Below are positions 15,295 through 24,052 of a DNA stretch of 29,407 nt, in pieces. This DNA is from Chitinophagaceae bacterium UBA4857 (GTDB taxonomy: Bacteria; Bacteroidota; Bacteroidia; Chitinophagales; Chitinophagaceae): the NCBI GenBank assembly GCA_002399735.1, contig DHEF01000039.1:281235-310641 (forward strand). Reading direction: 5' to 3'. The position numbers and the translations under genes are program-made. The number at the start of each line of letters is the position of its first letter. The first letter of the stretch is position 1. The notes under the pieces were generated by a model. The model did no database searches, was not told the DNA's origin, and saw nothing but the letters and a program-made list of their open reading frames with translations.

Positions 15295-15368
15295 GATTTT
15301 TATCCTTCTATTTAAGGAAAGGTCAAATTATCTGCGAAACGAGTAAAGTGCTATAAAAAACGAATGTG

Positions 15369-15402
15369 CCTAAAGCCCTCCTTCGGAGGGTTTGGAGAGG
15401 CT
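15369..15402 (-). repeat. CCTCCGAAGGAGG hairpin element, copy 2 (inverted)
   Basis: CCCTCC (15376-15381), TTC, GGAGGG (15385-15390), TTTGGAGAGGC. Read on the minus strand it aligns with 14261-14296. It lies between hmuV and hmuS. Confidence 0.7.
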
Positions 15403-15454
15403 GGTAAAAATGTAATTAGGAAAATAAATTAAAATATATAAATAAAATAAGAGC

Positions 15455-16486
15455 ATGGAAACAACACTGACTTCTTTAAAAGAAAGATATGCAGCTGCCA
15501 AAGCAGAAAACCCCAAATCTCGCATAAGAGATATTGCAGGTTTATTAAACAGCAGCGAAGCACAATTATTAGCAACAGGTATTGGTGAAACCGTTACTTT
15601 ATTGGAAGGCGATTTTCGTGAGTTTTTAAAAGAAGTAAACACCATGGGTCGTGTAATGGCATTAACACGAAATAATGATTGTGTACACGAACGCAAAGGT
15701 GTTTATAACAATGTGTCTTTTGATAGTCCGCATGTTGGTTTAGTGTTAGATCCGGATATTGACCTTCGTTTATTTATGATGGGTTGGAAATATGGTTTTG
15801 CAGTGAATGAAAACGATCGTTTCAGCTTTCAGTTTTTTGATAAAAGCGGTTCTGCTGTACATAAAATATACTTAACCGACGATAGCAATAAAGAAGCTTA
15901 CGAAGCTTTAAAAGCAAAATACACGGCTGCTAACCAACAGTTAGAAATAACTACAGAAGTCTATGCGCCTGCTCCTGCCGAAAAAGCTGACAACGAAATT
16001 GATGTGGGCGGCTTCCAGGAAGGTTGGAAAAACATTACCGATACCCATCAGTTCTTCGGAGTATTGAAAAAATTTGGTGTAAGTCGTACACAGGGTTTAC
16101 GTTTAGCACCGGAAGGTTTTGTTAAAGAAGTAAGCAACGACGCAGTTGAAACTATTTTGCAAAAAGCATCAGAAACAAAAGCACCTATTATGATATTTGT
16201 GGGCAACCGTGGTTGTATTCAAATTCATACCGGCGAGGTGGACAGATTAGTACGTACAGGTCCTTGGTTTAATGTATTAGATCCTGATTTGAATGTACAC
16301 TTACGTACCGAGGCAATTGATAAAACATACATTGTTAAAAAACCTAGTGAAGCAGGTATTGTAACTGCATTGGAAGTGTTTGACAAAAATGGTGAATTAA
16401 TTATTCAGTTATTTGGCAAACGCAAACCGGGTATTCCTGAATTGGAAAGCTGGAGAGAAGTGGTAAAAACTGTAGCTGATTTTTAA
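15455..16486 (+). CDS. hmuS: HemS/ChuS-type haem-handling protein
   Basis: A 343-residue cytoplasmic protein built of two homologous halves, as in HemS/ChuS. The first (about 20-160) has MGRVMALTRNNDCVHERKGVY and FDSPHVGLVLDPDIDLRLF. The second (about 185-340) has TQGLRLAPEGFVKEVSN, IMIFVGNRGCIQIHTGEVDRL and WFNVLDPDLNVHLR. Family members bind imported haem and some break it down or pass it on (ChuS releases iron). It receives haem from HmuTUV. A 160-bp gap with a repeat separates it from hmuV, and it has a strong shared terminator downstream. Whether it is enzymatically active cannot be read from the sequence. Confidence 0.92.
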   Translation: METTLTSLKERYAAAKAENPKSRIRDIAGLLNSSEAQLLATGIGETVTLLEGDFREFLKEVNTMGRVMALTRNNDCVHERKGVYNNVSFDSPHVGLVLDPDIDLRLFMMGWKYGFAVNENDRFSFQFFDKSGSAVHKIYLTDDSNKEAYEALKAKYTAANQQLEITTEVYAPAPAEKADNEIDVGGFQEGWKNITDTHQFFGVLKKFGVSRTQGLRLAPEGFVKEVSNDAVETILQKASETKAPIMIFVGNRGCIQIHTGEVDRLVRTGPWFNVLDPDLNVHLRTEAIDKTYIVKKPSEAGIVTALEVFDKNGELIIQLFGKRKPGIPELESWREVVKTVADF

Positions 16487-16488
16487 TA

Positions 16489-16524
16489 AATAATAAGGGC
16501 GGTGTTACACCGCCCTTATTATTT
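16489..16524. terminator. Bidirectional terminator between convergent genes
   Basis: AATAAGGGCGGTG (16492-16504), loop TTA, CACCGCCCTTATT (16508-16520), extended by A/T pairs on both sides. A-run on the left and T-run on the right serve both strands: hmuS (+) and the large minus-strand gene. Confidence 0.92.
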
Positions 16525-19500
16525 TACCTGATTAAAACAAATGTTCCTTTGTCGGTAATTATATTGCCTTGAATATCTCTGCCTCTAGCTATCCAAACAT
16601 AACCTCCTGTTGGCTGATCTACTCCTTTCCATTTACCATTCCATCCATCTTCAATTGTCTTGGTAGAAAAAACCATTTCTCCGTTCCTGTTATAAATTTG
16701 AAAGAAGTCAACATTAATATAACCTATTACTTTTAAATTAAGACGTTCGTTATGTCCGTCTCCGTTAGGGGTGAACCCTGTAGCGATCGCAAAATAGGAT
16801 TTATCAACAACCGTTACTTTGACTGTTCTCATTGGGCTTATGCATACTCCTTTGTTATACCTTACATAGTAAGTTTGGTCTGCATTCAAATTTGGAGTCT
16901 GGAAAATGCCGGATTCATTTTTTTCAATTGTTTGCATGCCTTGTGCATCGCGGTATAAAGTGTAAGTCCCTGCTTTTGTGTTTTTCACTTTTAATGTAGC
17001 TGGCGTATTTCGCTGAATTATTACATCGTCATATTCAGGGGCTACTTCTCCAGTGTTTGTATTGTTTACAGATAAAGGTGAACTGTGAATAAGACAAGTT
17101 TCTCTGTCTTTTATTTCCAGTCGGTAAGTTCCTGCTGAAACATTAAGAAGGTTTAGTGTATTGCCGGCTATTTCGTTATTCTGATTATACCATGTATAGT
17201 TTGTGGGACCTAATAAGCCACTAGCAGCAATACCAGTAATATTCCCATTTTTCTGCTCGCAAATGTCATCCGTTATTTTAATGTTATTGGTTGAAACGAT
17301 AGGGGTAGGAATTTTACCAACTAACGCTTTAAAAATAGTTTCTTTACAGCCATTAGTATCCGTTACAAGTAATTTATATTCACCTTCATTTAAGTTATTG
17401 ATGTTTAAACCACTGCCAATAATACTATTAGTGTTGTTGATCCATTCATAACTGGATACAGCAGAGATATTTGTAAATCCGTTAACTGTTACAGACCCGT
17501 TTTTCTGTTCACAAAACGCGTTTGTAACAGCCGTTCCTGTTACTTGAATATTGGCAAAATGAGCTTTCGGGATGATAAAAATGCTGGATTTTTTTTCGCA
17601 ACCGAATGTATTTGTAGCTGTTAATTGATAAGAGCCAGCAGCTTGTGAACGTAGATCTAGTTCGGTACTTACTGTTGCGTTATCTTCAATACGGGTCCAG
17701 TATCTTGTTTCAGCTCCGATAGTAGTTAATGAGGTTACTGTGCCAGAAGACGTTGTACAACCAGAGGGTGTAACATTTGCATACAACTCTATAATTGTTA
17801 TATTTCCATGGTCTGGAATGTCATAGAATATAGTGTTTGACGGACAACCACCTTCTTCTGAATAAGTGAAAGAGTATTTTCCAGATGGCTGATTTAATAA
17901 GTCTAGTTCGTTACTGATAATGCGATTTTGGTTGTCTTTCCACTCATATCTTATGTCGTTTGTTTGAAGATTTAAAATGCTTATTCCTTTTATACTTCCA
18001 TTATTTCCTCCACAATTTGAAGCTGTAATAACGGTATTTGAATTATCAATTACAGGCCCTGAGATATTCTCTAATAAAAACCAATCTGTGCTATCAGAAC
18101 AAGCCGTTTTGTAGTCTGTTACAATAAGTTTATAATTTCCCGGTCCAATATTTTCAAGACTTCTTATTTCTTCATTTCTTCCTGAGAATAAAACATTTCT
18201 GTTTTCGTCTATCCATGTGTAACTAGAATATTGATGTACTGTATTGTCTCTGAATTTTAAGTTTCTAATAAATCCGTTATCAATTCCACATGAAGGGTTT
18301 GATATTTCAATAAAACTTTCGTCTATTTTGGGTGTATAATTATATAATGTAAATAATATTTTGGCGCTGGCACAAGTATTGCCAAGTTTGGCTATAAAAT
18401 AATAATTACCAGGACCTACATTTGTTAGATCAACTTGTCTGGAGACAACAGTATCAATATATACATTATCTACGAAGGAAGTATGATGCCACTCAACATT
18501 ATCAGTAGAGTATTGTAGTTTTATTCCAGTGATAGAACCATTCTTTTCATCACAAGTTGGATGATTGATTGTTGTATTGGCTTCAAATCGGGGAGCTGAA
18601 TACTCAGACGTTTCTCCATCTTTATAAGCTGTAGCTAATATTGTTCCTGAAAAATTTCCAGTAAAGCTCCAATCGCCATTAGCATCAGAATTGGTTTCTC
18701 CTAAAAAAAGTGTGCCGTCACAAGCTAAACAATCATCGTCCTTAAATACTTCAATTTTTGAGTTTGGAGTTGCTTTACCTTTTACAAAATTAGTTTCTGT
18801 TTGATCTATTTGTACATGGACTTTAGGAGTTGAGCTAAGTATATAAATACCACTACCATAAAAAGCTGTACACGTTAGTTTGTTTTTTATAATTGCAACT
18901 TTTGGACTATATGAAATGTTTATGGCACCAGTGCCTAAACTCGAGTATTCATAATAGTGCTGTAGAACAGCAGTATTATAAAACACATTTTGTTCATAGG
19001 AGAGCTCGCCTCCTATTAAGCCTCCTCCACTACAAGATTGGATCGTAACTTTATTCAAGAAGTCTGACCCACCACCTCCACCAATATTTCTCCTAAAAAA
19101 GGTATTTCCTTGTAATGTGAAATGCTTTGAAAGGTTACGTAAACTTACACTTCCCGAAATGTGATTATTACGTATGCTTACATCGTAGTCAATTTTATCA
19201 GCAGCGTTATTGTTTTGGATAGTTATTTTAACATCAGAAACATGGAAATCAGGAAAAGTGCCATCCGTATTAACACCTGAAACATTGTTTAAAATCTTGA
19301 TGTAGCCATTATTTGTTTTTAGTGAAGAGTTGAAGACAATATCTTCTGCCACGAAAATATTTTTTTTTGAAACATCCTCTCCACCTACTTCAACATTTTT
19401 TGCGTTCGAAAAAAACATAGCATATTGGCTAGGATTTATTGTTGGAACGGCTACTCCGATTTGCTGATATGGGTGATATAAGCTTGGCGCTCCGGATTCA

Positions 19501-20108
19501 TCTACATTAAATAAATTGGAATAAACGAAAACATTTTCACAGTTGGGAACTAATCTATCTGGGGCATTGTCTATTCTTGATCGAATTGAGTAGATAAGTC
19601 CTCTGAAATAATTTCCCTTATTGGGAGTTCCAATTGTTATATTACTTGATTTTTGTAAATCAATCCCATATATATCCGCATAATTAGAAAATAGGGTGAA
19701 TACACTATTGATTAAAAATAGGCCATAAATTTCTACATTCGATGCATTTCTAATCGAGAGAATTGATAAAACTTGTGTTTGCGGCGTATTAACTTCGATA
19801 ATAATTTTTGCATCGCTTTTGCCAAATTTATCACCATTTTGGGTGGTGCCGTCAATTTGAATATTTGATGTAATTGTAGGTAATCCACTTTGAATAACTA
19901 TTGTTCTGCCTTGTCTTGATACATCCCCAATATTAAAATGTATATAATCTATTTCACTTGTTCCATTATTGTTTGCAAGTGTAATTGCTTCACGCAAAGT
20001 TCCTGGTCCTGTATCTGCATTTGACGTAACGACAAAAGTGGCAGAAAATATTTTAATGGATGTTAAAAATATTAATACAAAAGATAAGCTTAGTTTCTTG
20101 GTTGCCAT
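16524..20108 (-). CDS. Giant secreted protein: beta-helix, SprB-like repeats, T9SS type B sorting domain
   Basis: A 1194-residue protein. A signal peptide (about 1-23) is followed by FVVTSNADTGPGTLREAITLAN, a CSLREA-type start, and a parallel beta-helix-like region to about residue 500 rich in short I/N/S turns. There is an adhesin-like segment with DDDCLACDGTLFLGETNSDANGDWSFTG near 450-490. About six SprB-like repeats of 65-85 residues follow, with Cys-K/N-NGSI-G and GxY-L-V-D-x-x-C motifs (for example CGGNNGSIKGI, CEQKNGSVTV, CEQKNGNITGI). The C-terminal ~95 residues carry ATGFTPNGDGHNERLNLKVIG, IYNRNGEMVFST, DGWNGKWKG and GGYVWIARG, the CHU_C/type B sorting domain used by the type IX secretion system. 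It is probably a surface adhesin. The T9SS machinery itself is not in the window. Confidence 0.93.
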   Translation of the reverse strand: MATKKLSLSFVLIFLTSIKIFSATFVVTSNADTGPGTLREAITLANNNGTSEIDYIHFNIGDVSRQGRTIVIQSGLPTITSNIQIDGTTQNGDKFGKSDAKIIIEVNTPQTQVLSILSIRNASNVEIYGLFLINSVFTLFSNYADIYGIDLQKSSNITIGTPNKGNYFRGLIYSIRSRIDNAPDRLVPNCENVFVYSNLFNVDESGAPSLYHPYQQIGVAVPTINPSQYAMFFSNAKNVEVGGEDVSKKNIFVAEDIVFNSSLKTNNGYIKILNNVSGVNTDGTFPDFHVSDVKITIQNNNAADKIDYDVSIRNNHISGSVSLRNLSKHFTLQGNTFFRRNIGGGGGSDFLNKVTIQSCSGGGLIGGELSYEQNVFYNTAVLQHYYEYSSLGTGAINISYSPKVAIIKNKLTCTAFYGSGIYILSSTPKVHVQIDQTETNFVKGKATPNSKIEVFKDDDCLACDGTLFLGETNSDANGDWSFTGNFSGTILATAYKDGETSEYSAPRFEANTTINHPTCDEKNGSITGIKLQYSTDNVEWHHTSFVDNVYIDTVVSRQVDLTNVGPGNYYFIAKLGNTCASAKILFTLYNYTPKIDESFIEISNPSCGIDNGFIRNLKFRDNTVHQYSSYTWIDENRNVLFSGRNEEIRSLENIGPGNYKLIVTDYKTACSDSTDWFLLENISGPVIDNSNTVITASNCGGNNGSIKGISILNLQTNDIRYEWKDNQNRIISNELDLLNQPSGKYSFTYSEEGGCPSNTIFYDIPDHGNITIIELYANVTPSGCTTSSGTVTSLTTIGAETRYWTRIEDNATVSTELDLRSQAAGSYQLTATNTFGCEKKSSIFIIPKAHFANIQVTGTAVTNAFCEQKNGSVTVNGFTNISAVSSYEWINNTNSIIGSGLNINNLNEGEYKLLVTDTNGCKETIFKALVGKIPTPIVSTNNIKITDDICEQKNGNITGIAASGLLGPTNYTWYNQNNEIAGNTLNLLNVSAGTYRLEIKDRETCLIHSSPLSVNNTNTGEVAPEYDDVIIQRNTPATLKVKNTKAGTYTLYRDAQGMQTIEKNESGIFQTPNLNADQTYYVRYNKGVCISPMRTVKVTVVDKSYFAIATGFTPNGDGHNERLNLKVIGYINVDFFQIYNRNGEMVFSTKTIEDGWNGKWKGVDQPTGGYVWIARGRDIQGNIITDKGTFVLIR

Positions 20109-20171
20109 ACGGTTAAATTGTGCTAACTCGGTAGTGGAAATTCTAAAGTACTAAAGTATAAAATTTTATTG

Positions 20172-20196
20172 CTATCACCTAACAAGTAGGAGATAG
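20172..20196 (-). terminator. Possible terminator of the subtilase gene
   Basis: CTATC-A-CCTA, loop of 5, TAGG-A-GATAG, an interrupted 9-bp stem 29 nt beyond the subtilase stop on the minus strand, followed by an A/T-rich tract (AATAAAATTTT). The T-run is not clean. Confidence 0.42.
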
Positions 20197-20224
20197 TCTT
20201 GTTTTTTTAATACTCAATCATATA

Positions 20225-21811
20225 TTATCTTTCTATCGCCATCTTAACCGCTGCTGCTGCATTGACTATCCTACCACTGTCGCATAATTCACTTAAATAT
20301 ACTTTCTCTGTGTTGCTACCCGGTTTATTTACTTTTTCTGTAATAGTTGTTCCTGAGTTTTTAATGATATCAATAACTTCTACCGCCGTAAGTTTAGGAA
20401 AGTAGGAGCGTAGTAATGCTGCTATGCCTGCAACAACCGGACTGGCTAAACTGGTGCCATCGGCAGTTTGTGTACCATCGCCTGCAATAGCACAATGAAT
20501 ATAACTACCGGGTGCAAATACATCAACTGTTTTTTTACCATAATTGCTGAACGGCGCTATCCAATCGCCGGAGCTGGGATCGCCGCTGGCACCTACATTA
20601 ATAAAGTTGGGGAGTTTTTTATTGGCAATGGTATAACCGTTAGGGTAATGCGTATCCTTATCAATATCTGTAGCATCATTGCCGGTAGCGTGAACCACAA
20701 TAACATCTTTACTTAACGCATATTCAATAGCTTCGTCTGTCCATCGTTTATCAGGCGAAACATATTTGCCAAAACTCATGTTAATCACTTTGGCACCATG
20801 GTCAACTGCATAGCGAATAGATAAAGCTACATCCTTATCAAACTCATCTTTACCCAATATACCACGCAACACCATAATTTGCACATTATCGGCAATGCCG
20901 TCAATGCCTTTGCCATTGTTTCGTACAGCACCAATAATACTGCTTACACTGGTACCATGGTAACCACTGTGGGTGGTAAGGTTATGGTTTCCGTAATGTG
21001 TTGTTGTAATATCATAACCATTATTGTTTAATAAGCTGTCACGGGCCCTACTAGGTGGAGTTGTTTTTTTAATAATATCTTCTTCCAGTTCCTTTTTATA
21101 GTTTTCATAGTCTTTTAAAAAAGCCTGATTATTAAATTCCTGGCCACGAAATACATTCCTCCATAAACCTACCAGCTCGCTATTATTTTTATTCAATACA
21201 ATACTATCCAGGTCGGTATTATTAAATACATCTTTTTTTAAAAGCTGTATCATTAATTTATTTGTTTCGCTTAGCACTTCCCAGTTTTTACGAATAAGGT
21301 TTATATTTTTATTCGCTTCTGCATATTTACTATCAAGTTTTTCGCCGGCTCTTTTCCATTCTCTGTATTGCCATTGCAAACTATCGGGAATGTCTTTTTG
21401 TTTTTTATTTTCAAACTGTTGTTTAAAGCGGTGATAAGTGCGGTAAATATCACTTACGCTAATCGCAAGGTTTTCGCCATTGGCGGCACCCAAATAATTC
21501 CAGCCATGGTAATCATCAATTAAACCATTACCATCGTCATCAATGCCATTGTTGGGTATTTCCTTTGGGTTCTTCCATAATACAGGTTGCAAGTCGGGTT
21601 GCAGCGTATCAATACCGCTGTCAATAACAGCTACAATAACAGGCTCACTTTTTCTGCCTTTTAGTAATTCATAAGCCTGATTCAGGCTTATGCCCATGTA
21701 ACCATCTTTTTGATAGTCTAAATAATGCCAGTCTTTTATTTTGGGTTTTACAGTTTGTGAAAAAGTGCAGAGCGGCAACATTAAAAAAAGACTAAACCAG
21801 TATTTATGCAT
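20225..21811 (-). CDS. Secreted S8 (subtilisin-like) serine protease
   Basis: A 528-residue protein from ATG 21811; the upstream TTG at 21847 would put 12 residues before a clean signal peptide (MHKYWFSLFLMLPLCTFSQ). Catalytic triad: D64 in AVIDSGID, H285 in SGYHGTSVSSII, S454 in DGTSLASPVVAG; oxyanion N378 in HATGND. The D and H are 221 residues apart, far more than the 30-40 of subtilisin. The insert (about 95-270) is highly charged and helical (KKQKDIPDSLQWQYREWKR) and could be an internal pro- or lid domain. There is no C-terminal sorting domain, so export beyond the periplasm is uncertain. It is 42 nt downstream of the AlkB-like gene, on the same strand. Confidence 0.93.
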   Translation of the reverse strand: MHKYWFSLFLMLPLCTFSQTVKPKIKDWHYLDYQKDGYMGISLNQAYELLKGRKSEPVIVAVIDSGIDTLQPDLQPVLWKNPKEIPNNGIDDDGNGLIDDYHGWNYLGAANGENLAISVSDIYRTYHRFKQQFENKKQKDIPDSLQWQYREWKRAGEKLDSKYAEANKNINLIRKNWEVLSETNKLMIQLLKKDVFNNTDLDSIVLNKNNSELVGLWRNVFRGQEFNNQAFLKDYENYKKELEEDIIKKTTPPSRARDSLLNNNGYDITTTHYGNHNLTTHSGYHGTSVSSIIGAVRNNGKGIDGIADNVQIMVLRGILGKDEFDKDVALSIRYAVDHGAKVINMSFGKYVSPDKRWTDEAIEYALSKDVIVVHATGNDATDIDKDTHYPNGYTIANKKLPNFINVGASGDPSSGDWIAPFSNYGKKTVDVFAPGSYIHCAIAGDGTQTADGTSLASPVVAGIAALLRSYFPKLTAVEVIDIIKNSGTTITEKVNKPGSNTEKVYLSELCDSGRIVNAAAAVKMAIER

Positions 21812-21853
21812 GAATGTACTATTTGGTGCAGCTATAAAAATAGACAATTGCTT

Positions 21854-22462
21854 TTATTGCACAATTGTTCTGAATGTTAAATTGATACGGGGGGTACTAA
21901 TACGAGTAGTTGGCGGTAGCCGATGTAACCAATGTGTTTGCGTACGGCCTTTCATTACCAGTAAACTTCCATGCTCTAATTGTACCGAAACTGTCTCGCC
22001 GCTTTGTTTATGTTTAAAGGCAAACTTTCTTTCGGCACCAAAACTTAAGGAACCTATTGCACCATCCGGTTTTAAATCTTTTTCTCCATCGCTATGCCAT
22101 GCCATGCCTTCGCTGCCGGTATGGTATAAGTTTAATAAACAGGAATTATATTGTTCGCCGCTATGTTGTTCTGTAGCTTCCTTTAACGCTAATAATGTAT
22201 TGGTCCAGAGTAAAGCGTGTTTGGTTACTTTGGAATAAGTGTAAGAAAAAGGCCTATCACCATACCACGCAACTTTACGTTTGGTAATTATCTTTTTACC
22301 AAAAATAATAGCTTCATCCGGTTGCCAATCAATCTCGGTTAATAGCGTTTCATAATATTTTGTAGCAGTGGCAGCTTCAAATATTTTACCATAATAATTT
22401 ACAATACCATCGTGTGGCAGTAAGTTAAGTTCGGCGTTATGTTCTATGGGAAAAAGGCTCAT
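21854..22462 (-). CDS. AlkB-like 2OG-Fe(II) dioxygenase
   Basis: A 202-residue oxygenase of the AlkB family (ALKBH2/3-like type), which removes alkyl lesions from DNA or RNA bases using 2-oxoglutarate and Fe(II). Metal ligands are H123 and D125 in AWHSDGEKDL and H180 in THWLHRLP. The 2OG-binding Arg pair lies in RINLTFR (R192, R198). NSCLLNLYHTGSEGMAWHSD and GSLSFGAERKFAFKHK are typical. It is cytoplasmic. The start is the first ATG, 18 nt after the preceding hydrolase stop, so probably co-transcribed with it. The exact substrate (1-meA, 3-meC) is not readable from sequence. Confidence 0.94.
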   Translation of the reverse strand: MSLFPIEHNAELNLLPHDGIVNYYGKIFEAATATKYYETLLTEIDWQPDEAIIFGKKIITKRKVAWYGDRPFSYTYSKVTKHALLWTNTLLALKEATEQHSGEQYNSCLLNLYHTGSEGMAWHSDGEKDLKPDGAIGSLSFGAERKFAFKHKQSGETVSVQLEHGSLLVMKGRTQTHWLHRLPPTTRISTPRINLTFRTIVQ

Positions 22463-22480
22463 TTGTTTATTTAACGCTTA

Positions 22481-23632
22481 TTAAAGGTTTAAAATAAAGT
22501 GTCGGTGTAATGCGTTTATCGTTTCTTTCAACACACCATTCATACCGCCTATATCTTCCGGTTTGCAGCCATTGGTAATAACCACAAAACCATATTTTTC
22601 TTTAGGGTTAAAAAACATAGCGCTATATAATCCATAGGCCGATCCTGTGTGTCCCGTAAGTTTTACACCGGAAACTATTTTATCATTATCAACTTCTAAG
22701 GCAAGGCCGTAATCATTATCAGTTGCGTATGCAGTTTGCATTACAGCAGCACTTTTTTTACTGATAATTTTTTTCTTTTTCAACTTCCCTTTGTTCATAT
22801 GCATCATCATGTACTGGGCCAAGTCATGTGCCGATATTTTTACACCACCCGTTGGCGAAAAAACAGGCGTATTATAACCCATTACATACTTGGCCAACTC
22901 TTCCCTGCGGGGATGGTAAGCATTTTCAGCAGCAATAAATTGGTTACTATCTTTATTAAACTCGTACAAAGTTGCAAACCGCTTACTATCCAGTGAGTCG
23001 TTGCAATAACCACCATACAAATTCAATGGTTTAAAAATATTTTGTACAATGTAATTATCAAATCGTACACCAGATGCTCTTTCAATAATGGTACCCGTCA
23101 GGTTAAAATTCAAATTACAATATTGGTAGGTGGTGCCGGGTTCATAGTCGTTAAAACTTTTTGCCCAGTCAGCGTTTTTATCCGGTTGCAAAATATCTAA
23201 TACAAAATAACCTTGTTTGTCATTTAAGCTGCTACGATGTGCCAGCAACATTTTCAACGTAATTACTTTATCAGGAAACTTTGGATTGCGAATAGTAAAA
23301 CCTAACAGTTCGCTAATATCCTGTTGTAAAGAAATTTTTCCTGCTTGTACTAATTGCATAATACCTGTTGCCGTAAACGATTTTGATATAGATGCAATAC
23401 GAAAAATATTTTCATTGGTTAATGGTGTTTTATGTTGCAGGTTGCTATAACCAAATGATTGGTTATACACCAGCTTATTATTTTTTACAACCGCTACAGA
23501 TACACCAACCGCCTGAAACCGCTGCATAATACTATCAATAGCTTTTTCAGCTTTATCGTGTTGGGCTGATAAACTGTTACTACAAACAAATATAATCGTT
23601 ATAAGCAACCATAGTTTACACCATGCTTTCAT
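22481..23632 (-). CDS. Serine hydrolase of the class C beta-lactamase family
   Basis: A 383-residue exported protein with a signal peptide of about 23 residues (ending LSAQ). Catalytic SxxK is S81-I-S-K84 in FRIASISKSFTATG. The YxN motif is the YCN of TTYQYCNLNFNLTG. The third motif is HTGSAYG (H/KTG). Family members include penicillin-binding proteins, DD-peptidases, esterases and AmpC-type enzymes. With no C-terminal TPR or lipocalin domain, the specific substrate is undecided. It is the first gene of a minus-strand run with the AlkB-like gene and the subtilase. Confidence 0.92.
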   Translation of the reverse strand: MKAWCKLWLLITIIFVCSNSLSAQHDKAEKAIDSIMQRFQAVGVSVAVVKNNKLVYNQSFGYSNLQHKTPLTNENIFRIASISKSFTATGIMQLVQAGKISLQQDISELLGFTIRNPKFPDKVITLKMLLAHRSSLNDKQGYFVLDILQPDKNADWAKSFNDYEPGTTYQYCNLNFNLTGTIIERASGVRFDNYIVQNIFKPLNLYGGYCNDSLDSKRFATLYEFNKDSNQFIAAENAYHPRREELAKYVMGYNTPVFSPTGGVKISAHDLAQYMMMHMNKGKLKKKKIISKKSAAVMQTAYATDNDYGLALEVDNDKIVSGVKLTGHTGSAYGLYSAMFFNPKEKYGFVVITNGCKPEDIGGMNGVLKETINALHRHFILNL

Positions 23633-23694
23633 ATCATTTTATTTAGGAGCTTAAATTTACTTAATTAAACACATTAGTAAGCAGGTAATTATTT

Positions 23695-23752
23695 GGTTGT
23701 CAACAGCAGTAACACAGATGAACGTCCCTTGTGTCACTCACTTGTGCTGCAA
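23695..23752 (+). repeat. Dispersed intergenic repeat, member D
   Basis: CAGCAGTAACACAGATGA then CGTCCCTTGTGTCACTC and CTTGTGCTGCAAC follow the order of the 14343-14440 element, with several substitutions. It lies in the 420-bp divergent gap 23633-24052, which holds no gene. Confidence 0.62.
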
Positions 23753-23777
23753 CAATTCTATTGGGCATTGCGCAGTA

Positions 23778-23818
23778 CCCCGATTCTATCCCCGCTGTTC
23801 GGGGTATTTTAATCGGGG
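23778..23818. other. Nested hairpin CCCCGATT...AATCGGGG
   Basis: The outer arms CCCCGATT (23778-23785) and AATCGGGG (23811-23818) enclose an inner hairpin CCCCG (23790-23794), CTGTT, CGGGG (23800-23804). Two-level structures like this are typical of REP-type intergenic elements. Confidence 0.55.
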
Positions 23819-23830
23819 CCGTTCCGTTCG

Positions 23831-23949
23831 CTAATCATCATCGTGTTTTTTTAGCAAAGCGTACCGAGTATTAAAATGATAGCTAGCATTAAGCTTTATG
23901 CGTTAAGCTTTCAGCCTTTATCCTAATCATCATCGTGTTATTTCTGGAT
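23831..23949 (+). repeat. Direct repeat pair of 17 nt
   Basis: CTAATCATCATCGTGTT occurs at 23831-23847 and again at 23933-23949, 102 bp apart. Between them is an AAGCTTTATGCGTTAAGCTT inverted repeat. They could be a duplication or target-site remnant; no transposase is present. Confidence 0.6.
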
Positions 23950-24052
23950 CGTTTTTAATAAGCTCATATTTTAAAGCTTAGTAAAAATATACTTCACTAA
24001 GGTTACTTTTGATAAAATAAAGTATTTATATAAGTACCTTATACTTTTAATT

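Noticed and set aside
15371..15381. TAAAGCCCTC as target of the ncRNA segment GAGGGCTTTA
   Set aside because: The match lies in a dispersed hairpin element between hmuV and hmuS, base-paired in the RNA, and is explained by the repeat itself.
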